In this document: one piece after another, positions 1 to 5,024 of the stretch | How the letters are laid out: each line of letters starts with the position of its first letter | Position numbering within the stretch: position 1 is the stretch's first letter | Assembly: GCA_013813345.1 (NCBI GenBank) | Contig: JACCRW010000141.1 | Coordinates: forward strand, 1-5,024 | Length of the DNA stretch: 5,024 nucleotides | Direction of reading: 5' to 3' | Origin: Actinomycetota bacterium | GTDB taxonomy: Bacteria; Actinomycetota; Thermoleophilia; Gaiellales; Gaiellaceae | Program-made: the position numbers and the translations under genes | Notes under the pieces: generated by a model | Seen by the model: the letters and a program-made list of their open reading frames with translations, nothing else | Database searches by the model: none | Told to the model about the DNA's origin: nothing

Positions 1-821
1 TCCAAACCGAGGCCGGGTTCCGACACCGATACGACACCGCGCCCGCGGAGGCTCGCCTCGCGGTGTGGGTCGCCGAAGCGGCCGGAGCGATCATCGGCTG
101 GTCCACGTCCCTGCTGCGCTACGAGGAGTCCGACGGCTCCGCGAGCGTCCGGGTCGCGGTACTGCCGGCTCAACGCCGCCGGGGACTTGGCTCTGCACTG
201 CTCGAGCGCGCCCTCGAGCATGTTTCGAGCGCCCCCAAGCTGTTCGCCTACACCGGCGAGGACGACCGCGCGTTCGCAGAACGGCGTGGCTTTCGGCTCG
301 CCTGGACGAGCTCGGTCTCTGCGGTTGATCCTCGCGTCGTGGAGTCATGCGGAGTCGAAGACACGGAGAGCGTCGTCTGCCCGATGACAGAGATGGATGC
401 CAAGCTGATCTTCGGCGTCGACGTCGCCGCCTCGCGCGATATTCCCCACGAGACGCCACAGGACCAGCTGACGTTCGACCAATGGAAGCAGCGGCGCTGG
501 CAACACCCTGATCTTGATCTCGAGCTCAGTCAGGCGGCGTGCGTGAATGGACGCCCGGTCGCGATCAGCTACCTCTCAGCGGATTACGAGTCCGGCCGCG
601 CAATGAACTCCTTCACAGGCACGCTGCGAGCGTTTCGGGGACGCGGGCTTGCTCGCGCGACCAAGGCAGCGGCGCTCGCTCGCGCGGCCGAACGGGGGAT
701 CGCGATCGTGCTGACCGACAACCACGACACGAACGCGGCGATGCTCGCGGTCAACCGCCGGCTCGGGTACCGGCCGTTCGCGAAGCACTACACGTTCGTC
801 CTCGACCGCCGGGCCAAGTAA
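1..821 (+). CDS. Tandem GNAT-family N-acetyltransferase, 5' partial
   Basis: Probable acyl-CoA-dependent N-acetyltransferase with two GNAT domains; substrate unknown, cytoplasmic. The reading frame (first full codon at position 3) is open to the window edge, giving 272 visible residues and a TAA stop at 819-821. The GTG at 63 is probably an internal valine rather than the start: the codons before it read naturally into the first GNAT strand (ARLAVWVAEAAGAIIGW), so the true start should lie a few dozen codons upstream. Domain 1 has the acetyl-CoA loop QRRRGLGSALLERAL (about residues 57-71) followed by AERRGFRL. Domain 2 has RAFRGRGLARATKAA (about 209-223) and the C-terminal NAAMLAVNRRLGYRP (about 244-258), the usual GNAT motif A/B pair. 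The tandem arrangement recalls MshD-like enzymes, but nothing ties it to mycothiol. It converges on the DUF4394 gene and has no visible link to the transporter operon. Confidence 0.88.
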   Translation, partial: QTEAGFRHRYDTAPAEARLAVWVAEAAGAIIGWSTSLLRYEESDGSASVRVAVLPAQRRRGLGSALLERALEHVSSAPKLFAYTGEDDRAFAERRGFRLAWTSSVSAVDPRVVESCGVEDTESVVCPMTEMDAKLIFGVDVAASRDIPHETPQDQLTFDQWKQRRWQHPDLDLELSQAACVNGRPVAISYLSADYESGRAMNSFTGTLRAFRGRGLARATKAAALARAAERGIAIVLTDNHDTNAAMLAVNRRLGYRPFAKHYTFVLDRRAK

Positions 822-838
822 CAGTCTGTTACTTGGCC
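812..838. terminator. Hairpin between convergent genes, probable bidirectional terminator
   Basis: A perfect 12-bp inverted repeat, GGCCAAGTAACA (812-823) and TGTTACTTGGCC (827-838), with a 3-nt loop GTC. The left arm contains the TAA stop of the GNAT gene (819-821). The hairpin sits 19 bp before the stop of the minus-strand gene at 858, so it lies between two convergent 3' ends. No T-tract follows on either strand, so it is not a canonical intrinsic terminator; U-poor hairpin terminators are common in high-GC actinobacteria. It could alternatively protect mRNA 3' ends. Confidence 0.6.
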
Positions 839-857
839 GGCGAGGCGAAGATGGTGC

Positions 858-2009
858 CTAGCGCCGGGCGCGCAGGATCGAGCGCCGCGTGACCGTGTTC
901 CCGGCCGCGTCGCGAGCGGTGACGACGAGCGACAGGGTCAGCGTCCGGTTCCTGGCGTACTGCTTCTTGGCCGCGGTCGTGAAGCCGACCTTGAACGTCG
1001 TCGTGCCGGCGACGTCGGTCGTGATCGTCCTGCCGCCGCCGATCTGCCGCGAGCCGAGCAGGATCCGAGCGGTGAGCGCGCAGCTCTCCGAGCAGGTCGC
1101 GCGGAGAGTGACGCCGCTGCGGAGCAGCGTTGAGACCTTCGACGAGAAGCTCGTCGCGATCCCGAGCGTCGGCGGTGTCGTATCCGCCGGCGCCGTTCCG
1201 ACCGCGGCCAGCGCCCGCAGGGGCGTGCCGCCGCCGATCCGGCCGGCGAGGGTGGCCGCGCCGGTCATCAGGTTGATCCGGTACAGGCCGGACGAGAGGC
1301 TTGGCGAGACCTGGAGCGCCGCATAGGCGATCCCGTCGACCGAGGAGATGTCGAAGCCGGCGTTGTCGCCCGCATCGACCCCGAGGGCGCCGACGCTGAC
1401 CAGAGTGCCGTTGTTCGGCGGGTTCTGGATCGCGAGGAAGTCGCGACCAGCGTCGATGTCGAAGAGCGTCGTCGTCGTCGCGCCGGCGACGCTGTTCGTG
1501 TAGGCCGAGCCGACGATGCGAGGCGTCGCGGTTGCGCCGGAGTCACCGGCGGCGTAGGTGAGGACGCCATCGACGGCCGCGGTCGCGCCGCTATCGGGAT
1601 TCAGCCGGAGATCCTGACGGGCATCCGTGGTGACGCGGATCCGGTCGACGGTCGGGTTGAAGTCGAAGCCGAACGAGGCGCCGACGAGCGCTGGTGCGAA
1701 CGGAGCCGTCCCGATCGCGGTCGCGGCGCCGGTTGCGATGTCGATCCGGTAGAGGCGGCTCGCGCTCGAGAGGGCGACGAGCTGCTTGTTCAACGGCCGT
1801 TGATCGAGGCCAACGATCTGCTCCCCGGCCGGAAGGCCCGTGAAGGCGATGCGGGTGATCGCCGTCGGCGTATCGCTGTTGAAGCTGATCAGCCGGTTCT
1901 GGGTGTCGACGCCGTAGAAGAGCTCGGCAGCCTCGGCTGTGGCCGCACGGCCGAGGCCGGCGGCGCAGAGCAGCGCCGTAACGAGCAGGAGCAAGCGGAT
2001 CCGTTTCAT
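858..2009 (-). CDS. Secreted DUF4394 protein with C-terminal Ig-like domain
   Basis: Exported protein of 383 residues, function unknown. Residues 1-28 form a signal peptide: MKRIR, a hydrophobic LLLLVTALLCAAGLG core and an A-rich cleavage zone near TAEA/AELF. Residues about 29-272 match the DUF4394 pattern, a predicted beta-propeller-like repeat fold, with hallmark stretches GFDFNPTVDRIRV (114-126), LRLNPDSGA (134-142), VGSAYTNSVAGATTTTLFDID (166-186) and QNPPNNGTLVSVGALGVDAG (195-214). A DTTPPTLGI linker (277-285) leads to a basic beta-rich tail of about 100 residues. This tail carries the CSESC pair (C306, C310) and a TARDAAGNTVTRRSILRARR ending, a layout typical of Ig-like or FN3-like cell-surface tails in Thermoleophilia. 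The ATG at 2009-2007 is chosen because GGAGG (2021-2017) lies 7 nt upstream; a TTG one codon earlier (2012) is possible but less likely. The stop is TAG at 860-858. It has the same orientation as the ECF operon but is separated by about 100 bp, so linkage is uncertain. Confidence 0.87.
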   Translation of the reverse strand: MKRIRLLLLVTALLCAAGLGRAATAEAAELFYGVDTQNRLISFNSDTPTAITRIAFTGLPAGEQIVGLDQRPLNKQLVALSSASRLYRIDIATGAATAIGTAPFAPALVGASFGFDFNPTVDRIRVTTDARQDLRLNPDSGATAAVDGVLTYAAGDSGATATPRIVGSAYTNSVAGATTTTLFDIDAGRDFLAIQNPPNNGTLVSVGALGVDAGDNAGFDISSVDGIAYAALQVSPSLSSGLYRINLMTGAATLAGRIGGGTPLRALAAVGTAPADTTPPTLGIATSFSSKVSTLLRSGVTLRATCSESCALTARILLGSRQIGGGRTITTDVAGTTTFKVGFTTAAKKQYARNRTLTLSLVVTARDAAGNTVTRRSILRARR

Positions 2010-2016
2010 CAAGGTA

Positions 2017-2021
2017 CCTCC
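2017..2021 (-). promoter_or_regulatory. Ribosome binding site of the DUF4394 gene
   Basis: On the minus strand GGAGG is followed by 7 nt (TACCTTG) and then ATG at 2009. This strong Shine-Dalgarno match favours the ATG over the adjacent in-frame TTG. The rest of the 2010-2110 spacer shows a few short inverted repeats (TACGCGTA at 2094-2101; TCCGG/CCGGA at 2055-2059/2069-2073; GGTGTC/GACACC at 2027-2032/2072-2077). None makes a convincing terminator, and I cannot assign a -35/-10 pair. Confidence 0.7.
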
Positions 2022-2110
2022 GAATAGGTGTCACGGGGATTAGTTCTCACCTGCTCCGGCGGATCAGTCCGGACACCGTCGTTACAAACCTCTTACGCGT
2101 AGGGCTCTTA

Positions 2111-2899
2111 TCAGCGGCTGCCCAACCTGAGCGGAAACGGCCGCCGGGCGAGGGCGGGCAGGACCTGCGCGGTCACCCAGAGCGGCGTCGTCGCGTAGCG
2201 GGCCGAGTAGCGATAGCTTCCGTCGGGCCGGCGGAGGTTGGCGAGGTAGCGGTAGGCAGGAGCGCCGGGCGCGTGGCCGGCGGCCAGCAGCGCCTGGATC
2301 GCCCAGGCCGTCGACTGAGCATCGGAGCCGCGCCCGTCGGTGAGCTCGAAGCCGCCGTCGCTGTTCTGGTGGCGACGCAGGAAGCCGACGGCGCGGGGGA
2401 TCGGGCGACCACCGACTCCGGCGGCGCGAAGCGCTTGGATCGCGGCGGCGGTGTCGTTCGTGTCGGGGGCGGCCGCCGCGTGCCACGACCAGCCGCCGGA
2501 GCTGTGCTGGGCAGCTCGGAGGGAGCGGACGAGCTGCGGCGGCGCCGGCTCACCGGCTTGGCGGAGCGCGAGGATCGTCCAGATCGTCGCGTTCAGGAGC
2601 TTTCCGGGCCGGTGGGCACGAAGGCGGACGATCAACGCCTCTGGACGGTCCCCCGAGACCGTGCGGGCCATGGCGACGAGAGCGAGCTCGGTCGGCTCGC
2701 GCGGCTCCTGCCTCGCCAGATAGGCGGCCGCTCGGTCGAGGGTGGCGGCGTCTGCTCCGCTGGCTGCGAGCCCGAGCGTCGCCCACGCGGTGAGCTGGGG
2801 ATCGCCGAAGCCGCCGTCGTCGTGCTGCTGGGCGGCGACGTAGCCGGCGGGCGTCGCGAGGGCGACGACCGCCACGAGGGTGGCGACGTTCAGGCCCAT
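2111..2899 (-). CDS. Secreted terpene-cyclase/prenyltransferase-fold repeat protein, ECF-associated (transcobalamin-like?)
   Basis: A 262-residue protein built from QW-like repeats: QQHDDGGF (24-31), QHSSGGWSW (131-139), QNSDGGF (178-184) and RRPDGSYRY (223-231). Each is followed by a helix of the type DTAAAIQAL or STAWAIQALLAAG. This is the alpha/alpha-barrel fold of squalene-hopene cyclases, protein prenyltransferases and the transcobalamin/intrinsic-factor N-terminal domain. Enzyme activity is doubtful: the catalytic DXDD of class II cyclases is absent (nearest is DTND, 146-149), there are no cysteines for zinc, and the length is short for a complete barrel. The N-terminus (about 3-23, VATLVAVVALATPAGYVAA) looks like a signal peptide, although no basic residue precedes it, so it may instead be an anchor. 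The start is ATG at 2899-2897, preceded by GGAGG with a 4-nt spacer. It overlaps the S-component gene by 10 nt, implying coupled translation. Inferred role: ligand capture outside the membrane for the importer. Automatic annotation would probably say prenyltransferase, which I consider misleading here. Confidence 0.8.
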   Translation of the reverse strand: MGLNVATLVAVVALATPAGYVAAQQHDDGGFGDPQLTAWATLGLAASGADAATLDRAAAYLARQEPREPTELALVAMARTVSGDRPEALIVRLRAHRPGKLLNATIWTILALRQAGEPAPPQLVRSLRAAQHSSGGWSWHAAAAPDTNDTAAAIQALRAAGVGGRPIPRAVGFLRRHQNSDGGFELTDGRGSDAQSTAWAIQALLAAGHAPGAPAYRYLANLRRPDGSYRYSARYATTPLWVTAQVLPALARRPFPLRLGSR

Positions 2900-3564
2900 A
2901 CGACCTCCGTCCTCCCGCGTCGCTCGAAGCGCTCGAGCACCCGCCGCAGCTCCGGCCCCGCGACGAGCGCCAGGACGACGTTGCCGGCCGCGTGGGCGAC
3001 ATTGAAGGGGACTCCCGCCCCGAGCCGCGCCAGGAGCGCCGCCTCGGTGTGCGGATAGAACCCGTACCAAAGCCAGACGTCCATCACCATGCCGAAGGCG
3101 AACCCGAGCGCGACGGCGAAGGCCGCGAATGCGAATCGGTTGCGCAGGAACGGCGCCAGTAACCCTCCGGCGAGGCCGCAGCCGCCCCAAGCGAGCATCT
3201 GCCAGGGCGTGTGCGGGCCCTGGCCGAGGAAGAAGTTGGAGGCGAGCGCGGCGAGCGCCCCGACGGCGAAGCCCCGCTTCGGCCCGAGCGCGACCCCGGC
3301 GGCTGCGACGATCACCGTCACCGGCTGGACGCTCGGAACGGGCGCGAAGAGGACGCGGCCCGCCGCAGCGAGACCGCCCAGCGTCGCGACGAGCGTCAGG
3401 TCGCGCGCGGAGACCGTTCCTCCCTCGAGCCAGGCGAACCCGGCCGCGACGACCGCGAACGCGGCGAGCAGGACGGCCAGAGCGCCGCGGTCCGGGTCGA
3501 GCGCAGCCCAAGCGGAGAGCGCGAACGCGAGCGCGGCGCAGGCGGTGACGGCCCTAGACGGCAA
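2890..3564 (-). CDS. ECF transporter S component (membrane substrate-binding subunit)
   Basis: A 224-residue integral membrane protein with about six hydrophobic segments (near 5-22, 27-45, 56-75, 84-112, 122-140, 144-168, 187-205; some are probably one split helix). Family-like signatures are GRVLFAPVPSVQPVTVIV (69-86) and the SNFFLGQGPHTPWQMLAWGG region (109-128), a pattern seen in ECF S components annotated as vitamin or cobalamin substrate-binding subunits. It would bind the substrate in the membrane and dock on EcfT. The start is TTG at 3564-3562: AGGAG (3575-3571) lies 6 nt upstream, no ATG or GTG is available in frame nearby, and this start retains the first helix. It overlaps the ATPase stop by 11 nt. 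The stop is TGA at 2892-2890, inside the start of the next gene. The much longer open frame reaching to about 4452 is an out-of-frame extension through the ATPase. Substrate is not determinable from sequence; cobalamin is a guess from the neighbouring barrel protein. Confidence 0.82.
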   Translation of the reverse strand: MPSRAVTACAALAFALSAWAALDPDRGALAVLLAAFAVVAAGFAWLEGGTVSARDLTLVATLGGLAAAGRVLFAPVPSVQPVTVIVAAAGVALGPKRGFAVGALAALASNFFLGQGPHTPWQMLAWGGCGLAGGLLAPFLRNRFAFAAFAVALGFAFGMVMDVWLWYGFYPHTEAALLARLGAGVPFNVAHAAGNVVLALVAGPELRRVLERFERRGRTEVVWA

Positions 3565-4921
3565 CGAGCTCTCCTGCGAGAGGCGCTTGTGTTGTTTCAA
3601 CACTAAGTCCGATTCGTCGGTGGGCGGGCAGCTCGTGATCGTGGGTGGCGACGAGGACGGCGTGGCCTGCGGCTGCGTAGTCCTCGAGCCAGCGGCCGAG
3701 CTCGAGCTTGCGGTGGGGATCGAGGCCGCGCGTCGGCTCGTCGAGGACGAGCAAATCGGGCTCCGCGACCGCGACTGCGGCGATTGCGAGGCGCTCGCGC
3801 TCGCCGCTCGAGAGATCGCGCGGGTGGCGCGCGCACGCCCAGCCGAGCCCGAAGCGCGCGAGAGCCGAATGAGCGCGGGCTTCGTCGCCGTGCACCGCCA
3901 GCGCGACCTCGGCGAGTGCCGTTTCGCAGACGACGTAGCGGCCGGGGTCCTGCGAGAGGTAGCCGGCTCGCCCGAGGCAAAGTACCGATCCCGAATTCGG
4001 CTCGAGCAGGCCGGCCGCGAGCTTGGCGAGCGTCGTCTTCCCGGACCCGTTGCGTCCCGAGAGGGCGACGATCTCGCCGCGCCCGACGGAGAGGTCCACC
4101 CTGTCCAGAACGGCCGGTCCTCCGCGGTAGCCGAACGCCACTCCGCGAAGCGCGAGAACCGTCTCCGAGGGACGTGTCGGACTTTGTGTTGGAACAACAC
4201 TTGGGCTCGTCCAGCTCGGCCTGTTCGCCGCGAGCCACTCGTGGGCGTCCGGGGTCGGCGCGTCGAGGAGTAACCGGCCGTCTTCGACGAAGAGGGCGCG
4301 CGTCGCGAGCTCGAGCGCACGGCCGACGCGCTGCTCGGAGAGGACGACGGTGGCGCCGAGCCGCTCGACCGCCGCGAGGAAGAGCGCCGCCGCGTCGGGA
4401 TCGAGCTGCGACGTCGGCTCGTCGAGGAGGAGGAGCCTCGGCTCGAGCGCAAGCGCCGAGGCGAGGCAGACGCGCTGGAGCTCGCCGCCGGAGAGCTCGA
4501 CGGTCTTACGCCCCCAGAGGTGGAGCGCGTCGACCGACGCGAGCGCCCGCTCGACGCGCGGCCAGATCTCGGCCGGCGGGGTGCCGAGATTCTCGAGCCC
4601 GAACGCGACCTCGTTCGCCACGATCGTCATCACGACCTGATCCTCCGGATCCTGGAAGACCGTGGCGACGGTTCCCGCGAGCTCGGCAGGTCGCGCCCTC
4701 CTCGTGTCGAGCCCGGCGACGACGGCTCGGCCGGCGAAGCGACCGCCGTGGAAGTGCGGCACGAGCCCCGAGAGCGCCCGCAGGAGCGTCGACTTGCCGG
4801 AGCCGGACGGGCCGAGGAGCGCGACAACCTCGCCGGGAGCAAGCGTCAGCGTTACGTCCTGGAGCGCCGGAGGCGCTCCAGGATAGGCGTACGTCAGCCG
4901 TTCGAGGCACGCTAGAGCCAC
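3554..4921 (-). CDS. Fused EcfA-EcfA ATPase of an ECF-type transporter (two ABC domains)
   Basis: A 455-residue protein with two ABC ATPase domains in one chain, powering the ECF importer in the cytoplasm. Domain 1 (about 5-225): Walker A GPSGSGKST (37-45), Q-loop FQDPEDQ (Q90), signature LSGGE (143-147), Walker B LLLLDEP (163-169, E168), D-loop SQLD. At the switch position it reads VVLSEQR, with Q197 where histidine is usual. Domain 2 (about 255-435): Walker A GRNGSGKTT (289-297), Q-loop YLSQDP (Q324), signature LSSGE (370-374), Walker B LLVLDEP (390-396, E395), and switch histidine in VATHDHE (H427). The linker (about 228-254) and the C-terminus (435-445) contain the two copies of a 30-bp DNA repeat. 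The start is GTG at 4921-4919, giving VALACLERLTYAYPG in line with ABC N-termini. It overlaps the EcfT stop by 10 nt and has no clear RBS, consistent with coupling. An upstream TTG at 4984 would add Arg/Ala-rich sequence read out of frame from EcfT and is rejected. The stop is TAG at 3556-3554. Confidence 0.92.
   Translation of the reverse strand: MALACLERLTYAYPGAPPALQDVTLTLAPGEVVALLGPSGSGKSTLLRALSGLVPHFHGGRFAGRAVVAGLDTRRARPAELAGTVATVFQDPEDQVVMTIVANEVAFGLENLGTPPAEIWPRVERALASVDALHLWGRKTVELSGGELQRVCLASALALEPRLLLLDEPTSQLDPDAAALFLAAVERLGATVVLSEQRVGRALELATRALFVEDGRLLLDAPTPDAHEWLAANRPSWTSPSVVPTQSPTRPSETVLALRGVAFGYRGGPAVLDRVDLSVGRGEIVALSGRNGSGKTTLAKLAAGLLEPNSGSVLCLGRAGYLSQDPGRYVVCETALAEVALAVHGDEARAHSALARFGLGWACARHPRDLSSGERERLAIAAVAVAEPDLLVLDEPTRGLDPHRKLELGRWLEDYAAAGHAVLVATHDHELPAHRRIGLSVETTQAPLAGELVAV
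3571..3575 (-). promoter_or_regulatory. Ribosome binding site fixing the TTG start of the S component
   Basis: AGGAG on the minus strand, 6 nt before TTG (3564-3562), lying inside the last codons of the ATPase gene. It is the reason for choosing a TTG start; no competing start with an RBS is visible in this frame. Confidence 0.65.
3589..3618 (+). repeat. 30-bp palindrome-headed repeat, copy A
   Basis: Plus-strand element with a palindromic head GTGTTG-TTT-CAACAC (3589-3603), a T, then AAGTCCGA (3605-3612), TT and CGTC (3615-3618). It matches copy B (minus strand, 4200-4171) at 26 of 30 positions. It lies in the last 21 codons of the ATPase gene and is read backwards by it, encoding RRIGLSVETTQ (residues 435-445). 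Same-DNA, different-peptide coding shows the conservation is not protein-driven. Confidence 0.75.
4171..4200 (-). repeat. 30-bp palindrome-headed repeat, copy B
   Basis: Minus-strand element with head GTGTTG-TTC-CAACAC (4200-4186), an A, then AAGTCCGA, CA and CGTC (ending at 4171). It differs from copy A only at positions 9, 16, 25 and 26. It is read forwards by the ATPase gene and encodes the low-complexity linker peptide SVVPTQSPTRP (residues 241-251) between the two ABC domains. Copies A and B are inverted relative to each other and bracket 552 bp encoding nearly all of ABC domain 2. Confidence 0.75.
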
Positions 4922-5024
4922 AGCGCACCCATGACGACGAGAGCGGCGGCGAGCGGCAGCGCGAGCTGGTCCCGCCGAGTCCAACCGGGGCGCGGCGCTC
5001 TCGTCGACCCCGAGCGGCCGAAGC
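4912..5024 (-). CDS. EcfT/CbiQ-type transmembrane component, C-terminal fragment
   Basis: Only the last 36 residues are in the window (first full codon at 5022, stop TAG at 4914-4912). They comprise a basic stretch, GRSGSTRAPRPGWTRRDQ, followed by a hydrophobic helix, LALPLAAALVVMGALWL, ending at the stop. A basic linker such as WTRRD before a final membrane helix matches C-termini of EcfT (CbiQ-family) scaffold subunits. The position directly upstream of, and overlapping by 10 nt with, the fused ECF ATPase supports this. Most of the gene, including the coupling helices with their Ala-Arg-Gly motifs, lies beyond the right edge, so family assignment rests mainly on context. Confidence 0.62.
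   Translation of the reverse strand, partial: FGRSGSTRAPRPGWTRRDQLALPLAAALVVMGALWL

Noticed and set aside
2065..2080. Possible third repeat copy: AGTCCGGACACCGTC resembles the repeat tail AAGTCCGACACGTC
   Set aside because: It needs two one-base insertions and lacks the GTGTTG/CAACAC head, so it is probably coincidental.
2010..2110. Search for a promoter, terminator or riboswitch in the spacer between the barrel and DUF4394 genes
   Set aside because: Only short inverted repeats (TACGCGTA; TCCGG/CCGGA) and no T-tract, conserved B12-box or believable -35/-10 pair were seen.
2273..3058. Plus-strand open frame of 261 codons opposite the barrel protein and the S component
   Set aside because: Low-complexity Gly/Arg-rich translation, no family resemblance, and it spans the junction of two convincing minus-strand genes.
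2111..3511. A 466-codon version of the barrel protein extending far upstream
   Set aside because: The added 204 residues are Arg/Gly-rich and overlap the S-component gene in another frame. The ATG at 2899 has its own Shine-Dalgarno sequence and is followed directly by a signal-peptide-like segment.
3089..4273. Long plus-strand open frame of 394 codons opposite the ATPase and S-component genes
   Set aside because: It is antisense to genes with clear ABC and membrane-protein signatures; its translation is Ala/Arg/Pro-rich with no recognisable domain, as expected for shadow frames in high-GC DNA.
2890..4452. A 520-codon version of the S component extending through the ATPase gene
   Set aside because: The extra N-terminal part is Ser/Arg-rich shadow sequence of the ATPase; the TTG at 3564 with AGGAG gives a normal-sized S component.
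1..5024. CRISPR arrays, tRNA or rRNA genes, insertion sequences, phage genes
   Set aside because: No regularly spaced repeat array, no cloverleaf-like stretch and no transposase or integrase motif was visible on either strand; the only repeat found is the two-copy 30-bp element.

Overview
High-GC (roughly 70% by eye) bacterial DNA. The gene set is a fused two-domain ECF ATPase with its T and S components, a secreted terpene-cyclase-fold repeat protein, a DUF4394 protein with a CSExC Ig-like tail, and a tandem GNAT enzyme. Together with the GC-driven codon use this points to an actinobacterial-type genome, most likely Thermoleophilia (Solirubrobacterales/Gaiellales). That placement is inferred from protein style; no marker gene is present.

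Layout. Positions 1-821 (+) hold the 3' part of a two-domain GNAT acetyltransferase whose start lies left of the window. A perfect 12-bp hairpin at 812-838 overlaps its stop codon and separates it from the convergent gene at 858-2009 (-), a secreted DUF4394 protein with a C-terminal Ig-like domain. A 101-bp spacer (2010-2110) carries that gene's ribosome binding site. From 2111 to the right edge, everything is one minus-strand operon of four overlapping genes. In transcription order these are the EcfT C-terminus (4912-5024, cut by the window edge), a fused EcfA-EcfA ATPase (3554-4921), an EcfS-type membrane substrate-binding component (2890-3564), and a secreted alpha/alpha-barrel repeat protein (2111-2899). 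The overlaps are 10, 11 and 10 nt, so translation is probably coupled throughout.

How the genes work together. T, A and S components form a complete energy-coupling-factor (ECF) micronutrient importer. The last gene encodes an exported protein with QW-like repeats, of the fold shared by terpene cyclases, prenyltransferases and the transcobalamin/intrinsic-factor barrel. The inferred role is an extracytoplasmic ligand-binding partner of the importer, with cobalamin (or a related cofactor) the most attractive but unproven substrate.

The most unusual DNA-level signal is a pair of inverted copies of a 30-bp element (26/30 identical) with a palindromic core GTGTTG-NNN-CAACAC. Both lie inside the ATPase gene. 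One is in the linker between the two ABC domains and the other at the extreme C-terminus, so they bracket the second ABC domain. They lie in opposite orientations relative to the reading frame and encode unrelated peptides, so the similarity is at DNA level. This looks like a small dispersed palindromic element able to sit in coding sequence.
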